Assembly: GCA_963704005.1 (NCBI GenBank) | Contig: CAVPGJ010000001.1 | Location: 620,001 to 684,000, forward strand | Source of the DNA: AC-32 sp963704005 | Lineage (GTDB): Bacteria > Actinomycetota > Thermoleophilia > Gaiellales > Gaiellaceae | Direction: 5' to 3' | DNA length: 64,000 nt | In this document: piece after piece, positions 19,382-27,405 of the stretch | Layout: every line of letters starts with the position of its first letter | Position numbering within the stretch: position 1 is the first letter of the stretch | Position numbers and translations under genes: made by a program | The notes under the pieces: generated by a model | Seen by the model: the letters and a program-made list of their open reading frames with translations, nothing else | What the model was told of the DNA's origin: nothing | Database searches by the model: none

Positions 19382-20492
19382 ATGGCCGACGAGTTCTCAT
19401 CTCAGCCGCTCGACCAGCAGCTCCAGGAGATCGGGGCCCAGCTTGCCTGGGTCCGTGATTACCTTTGACCCCGAAGCGCTCGAGAAGCGCGTCGCAGAGC
19501 TGGAACGGGAGCTGGGCACTCCCGGCTTCTGGGACGACCAGCAGCACGCGGCCCAGGTCAGCGCCGAGCACGCTCGTCTCACCAAGCGCCTAGAGCGCTA
19601 CCGCCGCCTGCTGCAGGACTACCAGGATGCGCAGGAGCTCCTCGCGATGGACGGCGAGATGGCGCACGAGATCGAGGCCTCGATCGCCCCGCTCCGCCGG
19701 GAGCTCGACCGTCTGCAGGAGGACGCGCTCTTCTCGGGCGAGTACGACTCCGGCGACGCGCTGGTCACGATCCACGCCGGCACCGGCGGCACCGACGCGC
19801 AGGACTGGGCCGAGATCCTGCTGCGCATGTACCTGCGCTGGGCCGAGGCCCGCGGCTTCAAGACCGAGCTGCTCGAGGCGAGCCCCGGCGAAGAGGCGGG
19901 CCTCAAGTCGGCCACCTTCAGCGTCAAGGGCGAGAACGCCTACGGGATCCTCAAGGCCGAACGCGGAGTCCACCGGCTCGTCCGCCTCAGTCCCTTCGAC
20001 CAGGCGCACCGCCGCCATACGAGCTTCGCCCAGGTGATCGTCAGCCCGCTCCTCCCCGAGGACGTCGACGTCGACATCGACGAGAAAGACCTACGCATCG
20101 ACACCTACCGCGCAAGCGGCGCCGGCGGCCAACACGTGAACAAGACCGACTCGGCAGTCCGGATCACGCACATCCCGACCGGGATCGTCGTCCAGATCCA
20201 GAACGAGCGCTCGCAAAGCTCGAACAAGCAGACCGCCCTCCGCGTCCTCCGCTCCCGCCTCGTCGAGCAGGAACAGGAGCGCCGCGAGCAGGAGCTGGCC
20301 AGGGAGCGCGGCGCCTCCCAGCAGGCCGATTTCGGCAGTCAGATCCGCAGCTACGTCCTGCAGCCCTACCAGCTCGTCAAGGACCACCGCACCGAGTACG
20401 AGACCGGAAACACCCAGGCCGTGCTCGACGGCGCGCTCGACGACTTCATCCACGAGTACCTGCTGGCCAAAGCCGCGGGGAAAGTGGTCTAG
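19382..20492 (+). CDS. prfB: Peptide chain release factor 2, with programmed +1 frameshift
   Basis: The gene begins at ATG 19382 and reads 28 codons to an in-frame TGA at 19466. Decoding of the rest needs a +1 shift at CTT-TGA-C (19463-19469), continuing with DPEALEKRVAELERELGT. The full product is about 369 residues, normal for RF2. Diagnostic motifs are RLSPFDQAHRRHTSF (the stop-codon recognition tripeptide SPF) and GAGGQHVNKTDSAVRITH (the GGQ loop that triggers peptide release). The TGA is read by RF2 itself, so low RF2 promotes the shift and restores it. A TACCAT hexamer ends eight bases before ATG. Confidence 0.96.
19463..19469 (+). promoter_or_regulatory. RF2 autoregulatory frameshift site CTTTGAC
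   Basis: CTT is the slippery codon, TGA the in-zero-frame stop and C the following base, identical to the classical RF2 site and preceded by a Tyr codon as in RGYL. The usual internal ribosome-site-like AGGGGG just upstream is missing: the bases before CTT are CGTGATTAC, giving RDYL. Confidence 0.9.
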
Positions 20493-20561
20493 CCGCAGCT
20501 TTAGCTAAACTCGGGCGTCCATTCGAATCCGGCGCCCCAAGCCGCGCCAAGCCTTCCTTCC

Positions 20562-21344
20562 GTGCAGGAATCGGACGTCCAGCACACCGACGAACCCCTT
20601 TCGACGGCCCTTCTCGATCATGAGCCCGTCCAGCCGCCGCCTGCGCCGACGAGCTCGGCGATGGTCGTCTTCGAGAACGTGACCAAGATCTACGAGCCTG
20701 ACGTCGCCGCGCTCCGCGACGTCTCCTTCGCGATCGACAAGGGCGAGTTCGTCTTCGTTGTCGGCGCCTCCGGCTCGGGCAAGACGACCGTCATCCGCCT
20801 CGTATTGAAGGAGCTCGAGCCGACCTCCGGCAAGATCATCGTCGGCGGCCGCGATCTCGGCCGCCTGAAGCGCTCGAAGGTGCCGCTGCTCCGCCGCAAC
20901 GTCGGCTGCGTCTTCCAGGACTTCAAGCTGCTTCCGAACCGAACCGCTGCGGAGAACGTCGCCTATGCGCTCAAGGTGCAGGGCGAAAGCGGCAACGCCA
21001 TCCGCCGCAAGGTGCCGGAGGTGCTGAACCTCGTCGGCCTCGCGCACAAGACGACCTCGTACCCGGACGAGCTCTCCGGCGGCGAGCAGCAGCGCGTCTC
21101 GATCGCGCGCGCATTCGTGAATCACCCGCCGCTGCTGATCTGCGACGAGCCGACCGGGAACCTCGACCCCGACACGAGCGTCGGGATCATGCAACTGCTG
21201 TACCGGATCAACCGCTCGGGGACGACCATCCTGATGGTCACCCACGACCGCGAGATGGTCGACAAGATGCGCAAGCGCGTCATCGCGCTCGAGGAGGGCA
21301 GGCTCCTCCGCGACGAGCGTCGCGGCGGTTACGCCTCCGAATGA
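20562..21344 (+). CDS. ftsE: Cell-division ABC ATPase FtsE
   Basis: ATPase that pairs with FtsX at the division site and controls peptidoglycan hydrolases. Walker A GASGSGKTT, signature LSGGEQQRVSIARAF, Walker B LLICDEPTGNLDP. The normal FtsE start is at ATG 20661 (MVVFENVTKIYEP). The upstream GTG 20562 would add 33 residues rich in Gln, Pro and Glu. Neither start has a clear ribosome site; a TAAACT hexamer at about 20506 is the likely promoter, which makes the longer form possible. Its stop overlaps the ftsX start by ATGA. Confidence 0.93.
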   Translation: MQESDVQHTDEPLSTALLDHEPVQPPPAPTSSAMVVFENVTKIYEPDVAALRDVSFAIDKGEFVFVVGASGSGKTTVIRLVLKELEPTSGKIIVGGRDLGRLKRSKVPLLRRNVGCVFQDFKLLPNRTAAENVAYALKVQGESGNAIRRKVPEVLNLVGLAHKTTSYPDELSGGEQQRVSIARAFVNHPPLLICDEPTGNLDPDTSVGIMQLLYRINRSGTTILMVTHDREMVDKMRKRVIALEEGRLLRDERRGGYASE

Positions 21345-22303
21345 GCCGCTTCAAGCTGATCGTCTCCGAGGCGATTCGCTCGCTCGGCGCGAACCTGTCG
21401 ACGACCTTCGCGGCGGCGACGACGGTCCTGATCGGGATGTTCATGCTCGGCCTGGTCGTCGGGCTCGGCAGCTGGGCGATCTCGCTCAGCGACCACTACA
21501 AGAAGGAGCTCGTCGTCAAGGTCTACTTCTGCACGCCGCTGAGTTCGTACAGCGAGAAGCTCAACCACCAGCCGAACGTCTGCCCCAAGGAAGCGACCGA
21601 CACGCAGATCAACGGCGTCGCGACCCAGCTGCGCTCGATCTCACAGGTCAAGAGCCTGCGCTTCATCTCGAAGGAAGAGGCGTTCAAGCAGGAGCAGAAA
21701 CAGAACCCGCAGTACACGAACAACCTGACCGGGAATCCGCTCCCGAACGAGTTCGAGGCGGTGCCGAAGCACGGAGAGGACATCGACAAGATCGCCTCGC
21801 AGCTCAGCCCGCTGCCCGCCGGGGTCGAGAAGATCTGCCCGCCGCCGCCCGGCACGAAGGAGGCGAAGAGCGCCACCGGTGTCAGCTGCAACCGGATCAC
21901 GCACCGGGTGCTCTCGGTCGCCCGCTACGTCTGGATCGTCGTCCTGATCGCCTTCGTCGTCCTGCTCGTCTCCTCGACGCTGCTGGTGGCGAACACGATC
22001 CGGCTCTCGATCTTCGCGCGGCGGCGCGAGATCGAGGTGATGAAGCTCGTCGGCGCGACCAACTGGTTCGTCCGGGGGCCGTTCATGATCGAGGGGCTCC
22101 TCTGCGGGCTGGGCGGTGCGTTCGCGGCCGTGATCCTGCTGTTACTCGGGCGCACGATCTTCCTCGGCCACGTCATCCACCTGCACGAGACCGCCGTGCA
22201 CGCCTGGCCGTTCGGTATCCACGTCCTGATCGTCCTGGGCGCGGGCCTCCTGCTCGGCGCGTTGGGCTCCGGCCTTACCATCAGGCGTTTCCTCCAAGTC
22301 TGA
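21341..22303 (+). CDS. ftsX: Cell-division permease-like protein FtsX
   Basis: 320 residues. Topology is the FtsX one: N-terminal membrane segment (about 25-45), a large extracytoplasmic domain (45-190), then three more membrane segments in the C-terminal FtsX domain (IVVLIAFVVLLVSSTLLVANTIRLSIFARRREIEVMKLVGATNWFVRGPFMIEG is the diagnostic part, from about residue 195). The extracytoplasmic domain contains four cysteines that could form disulfides and is the part that activates cell-wall hydrolases such as RipC in mycobacteria. Confidence 0.93.
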   Translation: MSRFKLIVSEAIRSLGANLSTTFAAATTVLIGMFMLGLVVGLGSWAISLSDHYKKELVVKVYFCTPLSSYSEKLNHQPNVCPKEATDTQINGVATQLRSISQVKSLRFISKEEAFKQEQKQNPQYTNNLTGNPLPNEFEAVPKHGEDIDKIASQLSPLPAGVEKICPPPPGTKEAKSATGVSCNRITHRVLSVARYVWIVVLIAFVVLLVSSTLLVANTIRLSIFARRREIEVMKLVGATNWFVRGPFMIEGLLCGLGGAFAAVILLLLGRTIFLGHVIHLHETAVHAWPFGIHVLIVLGAGLLLGALGSGLTIRRFLQV

Positions 22304-22373
22304 GAATCCGGTCGTCGTCGAGCTCGCCCGCAGGGGCAAGCTGCTCGTCGGCGAGCCCTACTTCGCGCCGGGA

Positions 22374-23963
22374 GTGCCGGTGGTGCTCGAGAAGCGCGGA
22401 AGCGGCGAGGCGCGGCCGGGCGACCTCGCGCTCGTGCGGGAGGGCCGCGGCCGGGCGCGGCTGGAGCGTGTGCTCGGGCGGGCCGACCGGATCGAGACCG
22501 TGCTCGAGGCGCTTCTCGTGCAGGAGGGCGAGCTGGCCGGCTTCGAGCCCTACGACCCGCCGCCCTTCTCGACGGAGGGCCGGGTCGACCTGCGCGGCGA
22601 GCTCGCGTTCACGATCGACCCGGAGACCGCGAAGGACTTCGACGACGCGCTGACGCTCCACGACGACCGGGTGCTCATCCACATCGCCGACGTCTCCTGG
22701 TTCGTGCTGGCCGGCTCGCCGCTCGACCACGGCGCGGCCGCGCGCGCGTTCTCGGTCTACGTGCCGGGCCTCGTCTCGCCGATGCTGCCGCCCGAGCTCT
22801 CCGACGACCTCTGCTCGTTGCGCCCCGACGTCGACCGGCTCTGCGTCACCGTCGAGGTCGAGCTCCAGTCGGGCAAGGCGAGCTTCTACCGCTCGGTGAT
22901 CCGCAGCCGCGCGCGGCTGACCTACGCGCAGGCCCAGGCGATCCTGGGCGGGGAGGAGCGGGCAGAGCCGGAGCTGAGCGAGGCGCTGCGGCGGGCCGAG
23001 CGGATCACCGCCGGCCTGCGGGAGCGGCGCTTCGCCCGCGGAGCGCTGCGGATCGAGACCGGGGAGGTGGCGTTCCGCTTCGACGGCGAGGGCGGCGTCG
23101 CCGATGCCTGGCTTGAGCAGGAGCCGAAGGCGCACGTGCTGGTCGAGGAGCTGATGATTCTCGCGAACGAGGCGGTGGCCGACCTGCTCGCCGGCCGGCG
23201 GCGGGAGGCTCTCTACCGCGTCCACGAGCGGCCGGACCCCCAGGCGATCTCGCTCCTCCTGTCGAAGCTGCACGACCTCGGCGTGCCGACGCCGCCCGCG
23301 CCCGAGCGGCTGACCCCGGTCGACGCCGCCGCCGTGGCCGCGGCGGTCAGCGAGCGGGTGATGGACTACGTGGCCCGAGCGGGACGCGGCCGCGATGCCT
23401 TCCCGGCGCTCGTCCTTCAGTCGCTCAAGCAGGCGCGCTACGACCCGCAGAATCTCGGCCACTCGGGCCTGGCCAGTACGGCGTACTGCCACTTCACCTC
23501 GCCGATTCGCCGCTACCCGGATCTCGTCTGCCACCGCGCGCTCCTGCGTGAGCTCGGCGTCTCGGATGAGCCGCTCCCCGAGGATCTGCCGGAGCTCGCC
23601 GAGCACGCTTCGGTTCGGGAGCGCACGGCAGCGCAGCACGAGTACCGCGCGGACGAGATCTGCCTCTCGTGGCTGCTCGACCGGCGGCTGTTCGAGCTCG
23701 GCTGGGAGACGGGGTTCGAGGGCGAGATCACGGGCCTGATTCCGTCGGGCCTGTTCGTCCGCTTCGCCGGGGTGTTCGAGGGCTTCCTCCCGGCGCGGCG
23801 GCTGGCGGGCGACTACTTCGAGCTGAACGAGCTCGGCACCGCGCTGGTCGGCCGGCGCGGCGGCCGCACGCACCGGCTCGGCGACGCGATCGAAGTGCGG
23901 ATCCAGGAGATCCGCCGGACCGAAGGCAAGGTCGAGCTCACCCCGGCCGCCTCCCCTCTTTAG
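22374..23963 (+). CDS. RNase II/R (RNB domain) family exoribonuclease
   Basis: At least 529 residues. The RNB catalytic core is clear: FTIDPETAKDFDDALTLHDDRVLIHIADVSWFV with the metal-binding aspartates, YRVHERPDP, and STAYCHFTSPIRRYPDLVCHRALL. A C-terminal S1-like region follows (EGEITGLIPSGLFVRFAGVFEGFLPARRL). Degrades RNA 3' to 5', and RNase R is known to degrade nonstop mRNA with SmpB and tmRNA, whose genes are nearby. The start is uncertain: sensible family-like sequence (VVVELARRGKLLVGEPYFAPG) continues upstream in frame to about 22305 but no ATG, GTG or TTG is found there. The gene follows ftsX directly. Confidence 0.9.
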   Translation: MPVVLEKRGSGEARPGDLALVREGRGRARLERVLGRADRIETVLEALLVQEGELAGFEPYDPPPFSTEGRVDLRGELAFTIDPETAKDFDDALTLHDDRVLIHIADVSWFVLAGSPLDHGAAARAFSVYVPGLVSPMLPPELSDDLCSLRPDVDRLCVTVEVELQSGKASFYRSVIRSRARLTYAQAQAILGGEERAEPELSEALRRAERITAGLRERRFARGALRIETGEVAFRFDGEGGVADAWLEQEPKAHVLVEELMILANEAVADLLAGRRREALYRVHERPDPQAISLLLSKLHDLGVPTPPAPERLTPVDAAAVAAAVSERVMDYVARAGRGRDAFPALVLQSLKQARYDPQNLGHSGLASTAYCHFTSPIRRYPDLVCHRALLRELGVSDEPLPEDLPELAEHASVRERTAAQHEYRADEICLSWLLDRRLFELGWETGFEGEITGLIPSGLFVRFAGVFEGFLPARRLAGDYFELNELGTALVGRRGGRTHRLGDAIEVRIQEIRRTEGKVELTPAASPL

Positions 23964-23968
23964 GTACA

Positions 23969-24055
23969 CACACGCGCGCGTCCCCACCCGGGTGGGGAGG
24001 TTCTGGTCCACCCGCCGCCCGCGACGAGCGTATCGACGCAATCCGCGCGCGTGTG
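23969..24055 (+). terminator. Nested inverted repeats between the RNase gene and smpB
   Basis: A perfect 18-base palindrome TCCCCACCCGGGTGGGGA at 23981-23998 follows the RNase stop by 17 bases. It is flanked by a 12-base perfect inverted repeat, CACACGCGCGCG at 23969-23980 and CGCGCGCGTGTG at 24044-24055. The inner palindrome is a plausible terminator; the outer arms could fold into a larger structure that includes it. Confidence 0.55.
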
Positions 24056-24094
24056 AAACGCAGGTGTGCCGAAAGTGTCGAAAGTGCCGCGACC

Positions 24095-24100
24095 TACAAT
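24095..24100 (+). promoter_or_regulatory. -10 hexamer TACAAT for leaderless smpB
   Basis: TACAAT, close to the sigma-70 consensus, ends seven bases before ATG 24108. This supports ATG 24108 over the in-frame GTG at 24066, which lies upstream of the predicted transcript start. Confidence 0.6.
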
Positions 24101-24107
24101 CGAACAC

Positions 24108-24572
24108 ATGGCCGGAAACGGCGCCGAGAAGTTGATCGTCGAGAACCGCCGCGTGCGGCACGAGTACAACCTGCTCGACCGCGTCGAGGCCGGGCTCGCC
24201 CTGGCCGGCAGCGAGGTCAAGTCGCTGCGACAGGGTCACGCGATCCTGCAGCGCGCCTACGCCGACGCGCGAGACGGCGAGCTCTGGCTGGTCGGCCTGC
24301 ACATCCCGTCCTACGAGCAGGCTTCGCAGCCGCACGACCCCGACCGCGACCGCAAGCTGCTCCTGCACCGCCGCGAGATCGACCGGCTCTCCTCGCAGGT
24401 CGCCGAGAAGGGCCTGACCCTCGTGCCGACCCGGCTCTACTTCAAGAACGGCCGCGCCAAGGTCGAGCTCGCGCTTGCCCGCGGCAAGGAAGGCCGCGAC
24501 AAGCGCCGCGACATCGCCGAGCGCGAATCGAAGCGCCGTATCGAGCGAGAGCTCAAGTCCCGGCGTCGCTGA
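24108..24572 (+). CDS. smpB: SsrA-binding protein SmpB
   Basis: 154 residues from ATG 24108. It binds the tRNA-like part of tmRNA and carries it to stalled ribosomes. Typical motifs are VENRRVRHEYNLLDRVEAGLALAGSEVKSLRQG, HIPSYEQAS and LLHRREIDRL, with a basic C-terminal tail (KRRDIAERESKRRIERELKSRRR) that enters the empty mRNA channel. Its 3' end overlaps the convergent hydrolase/cyclase gene by 20 bases. tmRNA itself lies 5 kb downstream. Confidence 0.96.
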   Translation: MAGNGAEKLIVENRRVRHEYNLLDRVEAGLALAGSEVKSLRQGHAILQRAYADARDGELWLVGLHIPSYEQASQPHDPDRDRKLLLHRREIDRLSSQVAEKGLTLVPTRLYFKNGRAKVELALARGKEGRDKRRDIAERESKRRIERELKSRRR

Positions 24573-25893
24573 CAGCGAATAGGCGCCACTCCCCAGGGAC
24601 ACCCTTCATCACCGTGGCGCCGCGGTCCTCGAACTCGAGGCCCGAGCCGGCGACGAGATCGCGCACCGTGCTCGAGACGAGGACTTCTCCGGCCCGGGCC
24701 TGGCCCGCCACGCGCGCGCCGATGTGAACGGCGATCCCGGCGAGCTTCTCGCCGACAACCTCGCACTCGCCCGTGTGGACGCCCGCGCGGATGTCGAGGC
24801 CGATCCCCCGCACCGCGTCGATCGTGGCGCGGGCGCACTGGATCGCCCGGGCGGGCCCGTCGAAGGTCGCGAAGAAGCCGTCGCCGGCGGTGTCGAGCTC
24901 GTGTCCGCGGAAGCGCTCGAGCTCTCGCCGGACCGCCGCGTGGTGAGCCTCGAGCAGCTCGCGCCAACGCCGGTCGCCGAGCTGCGCCGCGCGCTCGGTC
25001 GAGCCCACGATGTCGGTGAAGAGTACGGTTGCGAGCACGCGATTCGGCGCCGGCGCCTCCCGCGCGCCGGTCAGGAACTCCCGAATCTCCGCGCTGATCT
25101 CGTCGCCGCCGCTTCCTGCAAAGGGCACGTGGAGGTTGCCGGGAAGCTCGGCGTACCGCGCGCCCTCGATGTTCGCGGCGAGGAAGCGGGCGTTCTCGAC
25201 ATGGCAGATCGGGTCGTCGACGCGATGGACGATCAGCGTCGGCACGCGAATCGTCGGCACGATGTCTCGGACGTCGATGCCCATGCCGACGCGCATGAAC
25301 GCGACCGCGTCCCCAGGGGTCATCGCGGAGGTAAGCAGCTTTCCCCACCAGCGGATGAGCCATGCGGGGTCGGGATCCCCCGGAAAGAACAGCGGCGCCG
25401 AGAGTCCGTCGCCCCAGCGCTCCGCGATCGTCGCCACGCTCGATTCGAATTCAGCCCAGGTCGCGTCGCCCCACGGCCAGTCTTCGGTTCGCTCCTCCTT
25501 CACCTCCGCGCCGATCAGCAACAGTGCCCGGGTTCGCTCGGGGTAGGTCGCCGCGAAGAGGATCGACATCGGCCCGCCCTCGGAGACGCCGAGGAGCGCC
25601 GCTCGCTCGGACCCGGCCGCGTCCATCACCGCACGCACGTCGTCCATGCGCTCCTCGAGCGTTCCGGCCCTCGTGTGCTCGGAAAGGCCCATCCCGCGCT
25701 TGTCGAACACGATCAGCCGGGAGAAGGAGGCAAGCTGCTCGCAGAAGCGCCGGTAGCCGGGGTGCTCCCACAGCACGCCGAGGTGCGTGATTGCGCCTGC
25801 GACCCAGACCACGTCCAGCGGGCCGTCTCCGAGCACCTGGTAGGCGATCTCGACACCGCTGCTGTCCGCGTACCGCACAGGTGGACCGTTCAT
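24553..25893 (-). CDS. Alpha/beta hydrolase fused to a class III adenylate/guanylate cyclase homology domain
   Basis: 446 residues. Residues 1-265 form an alpha/beta hydrolase with nucleophile elbow GVSEGG and a late HVPFAG histidine. Residues 280-446 form a class III nucleotidyl cyclase domain: VLFTDIVGSTERA with the first metal aspartate and DTAGDGFFATF with the second. The position that is usually lysine before GDG is Asp-Thr-Ala, and the transition-state asparagine-arginine pair reads HIGAR, so the asparagine is changed; activity or purine specificity may differ. The start ATG overlaps the stop of the upstream acetyltransferase, giving a three-gene minus-strand operon. The hydrolase part may sense a ligand. 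Confidence 0.9.
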   Translation of the reverse strand: MNGPPVRYADSSGVEIAYQVLGDGPLDVVWVAGAITHLGVLWEHPGYRRFCEQLASFSRLIVFDKRGMGLSEHTRAGTLEERMDDVRAVMDAAGSERAALLGVSEGGPMSILFAATYPERTRALLLIGAEVKEERTEDWPWGDATWAEFESSVATIAERWGDGLSAPLFFPGDPDPAWLIRWWGKLLTSAMTPGDAVAFMRVGMGIDVRDIVPTIRVPTLIVHRVDDPICHVENARFLAANIEGARYAELPGNLHVPFAGSGGDEISAEIREFLTGAREAPAPNRVLATVLFTDIVGSTERAAQLGDRRWRELLEAHHAAVRRELERFRGHELDTAGDGFFATFDGPARAIQCARATIDAVRGIGLDIRAGVHTGECEVVGEKLAGIAVHIGARVAGQARAGEVLVSSTVRDLVAGSGLEFEDRGATVMKGVPGEWRLFAVSDAGT

Positions 25894-26417
25894 CCGGCCA
25901 CCAGCTCGAACTCGAGCTCCTCGCCGTCCTCGTCGTCCCAGTGGCTCCCCACCTCAGCGAACCCGAGGCGGCGGACGAGCCGGAGCGACGGCTCGTTCGC
26001 CGGCGCGACCGACGCGATGAACCGGTCGACGCCCTGCTCCCGCGCCCACGCGAGCAGGGCGCGGACGGCCTCGGTTGCGTACCCCTGCCGCCGGTGCTCG
26101 GGGAAGACCGTGTAGCCGACCTCGACCGCCTCCGGCTCGCGGCGCGCGTTGATCCCGGGCGGGCCGTGAAAGCCGATGTGGCCGACCATCTCGCGGCTCT
26201 CGGGCAAGACGATGGCGCGGACGAGCCAGGGCGCGCGGCCCGGGTCGTCGCCCGTCTGGCGCAGGCGAAAGGCAAGGAAGCGGCGGTCGTGGTCGTCGGG
26301 CCAGTCGTCAGGAGCGGTAAAGGGCAGCTCGTCGCCCTGGCCGTCGAGGATCGCCGCGATCAGCTCGGGCGAGAGCCAGACGAGCTCGAGCCGCTCAGTC
26401 GCGATCGGGTCGGTCAC
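25890..26417 (-). CDS. GNAT family N-acetyltransferase (RimJ/RimL type)
   Basis: 175 residues from GTG 26417. The pattern IATERLELVWLSPELIAAIL, then MVGHIGFHGPPG, VEVGYTVFPEHRRQGYATEAVRALLAWA (the acetyl-CoA pyrophosphate loop RRQGYA) and VAPANEPSLRLVRRLGFAEVG is that of the RimJ/RimL branch that acetylates N-termini or small amines. Both ends overlap neighbouring genes (GTGA and ATGA), so it is the middle gene of a three-gene operon. Substrate unknown. Confidence 0.88.
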   Translation of the reverse strand: MTDPIATERLELVWLSPELIAAILDGQGDELPFTAPDDWPDDHDRRFLAFRLRQTGDDPGRAPWLVRAIVLPESREMVGHIGFHGPPGINARREPEAVEVGYTVFPEHRRQGYATEAVRALLAWAREQGVDRFIASVAPANEPSLRLVRRLGFAEVGSHWDDEDGEELEFELVAG

Positions 26418-27327
26418 GCGAGCGGCCCGCGCAGGTAGAGCCGTCCGATCGCAGGCCGGTAGCCGAGCTGCTCGTTCAGCCGGCGCATCGGCGTGTTGCG
26501 CTCGTCGTTCGTCGTCCGCAGCAGCTCGTAGCCGTTCGCCTTCGCCCAGCCGATCTGCGCCGACTTCAACGCGCGGGCGATCCCGCGACCGCGCCAGTCT
26601 CGCTTGACGGCGGTCAGGTCGTGGTAGGCGCGCGTCGAGTACGTGCTGGAGAGGGAGAACTTGGCGTAGCCGACCGCCTCGTCGCCGGCGACCGCGACGA
26701 AGGTCGCCTCGGGCCGGTCGCCGGGGCCCTGCATGTCGTGCGTCGAGCCAGGCCTCGAACGGCTCGTGCTTCTCGTCCTCGTAGCCGGGCACGTCCGGCG
26801 AGGCCTCGACCGAGATCTCGAACAGGCCGCGCGCGAGCTCGGGCCGCTCGGCCCAGGTGACGATCTCGACCCCCGGCGGCGGCTCGACGGGCGGCGGCTC
26901 GATCGCCGTCAGGTCGAGCGCGACGCCCTTCTCGCGCCGCTCCTCGACGAAGCCGCGCCGCTCGGCGAACGCCAGGCTGTCCGGGTCGTTGTCGGCGAGA
27001 ACCGCCTCGAGCGTCTCGAGCCGGCGTTCGCGCGCCCAGTTCGAGATGGCCGAGTAGAGCGTCGTGCCGGCGCCGCGGCTCTCGATGCCGGGGCGGAACG
27101 GTGACCGTCACCCGCGGGCTTTCCGGGAGACCCGGGAACAGGGCCGCGAAGCCGGAGCCGAGCACGGTCCCGTGCTCGCGAGCGAGCAGGTCGGCGTGGT
27201 CGAGCAGGCTCGCCTTGAAGGCGTGCACTTCGGGCAGCCCGAACCGCTCGTGCGGCCACGTCTCCAGGTAGGCGTCGAGCGAGAGCTGCTCATCGGCCTC
27301 GTCCGCGACGGGGGAAACCTCGATCAC
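26414..27327 (-). pseudogene. Tandem GNAT acetyltransferase, frame broken twice by single extra bases
   Basis: Three frames join into one protein of about 304 residues. Part one from GTG 27327 runs to VTVTV near 27105. Part two continues as RPGIESRGAGTTLYSAISNWARERRLETLEAVLADNDPDSLAFAERRGFV to FEAWLD near 26742. Part three continues as HDMQGPGDRPEATFVAVAGDEAVGYAKFSL, then DWRGRGIARALKSAQIGWA to 26414. Two acetyl-CoA loops (SRGAGTTL and WRGRGIARAL) show two GNAT domains in a row. Each break is removed by deleting one base, a C near 27104 and a G near 26742. A TATGGT hexamer ends six bases before the start. First gene of the operon. Confidence 0.75.
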
Positions 27328-27405
27328 GCGGCAACCATACGGCCACGGCCGCAGATGGGCTTGTGGCCCGGCCTCGCCGAAGCTACCCTGGTTCGAGCCG
27401 TCATC

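Noticed and set aside
22281..24602. A 773-codon minus-strand open frame opposite the RNase and smpB genes
   Set aside because: Antisense shadow of two recognisable genes, with repetitive Arg/Leu/Val/Asp composition and no motif.
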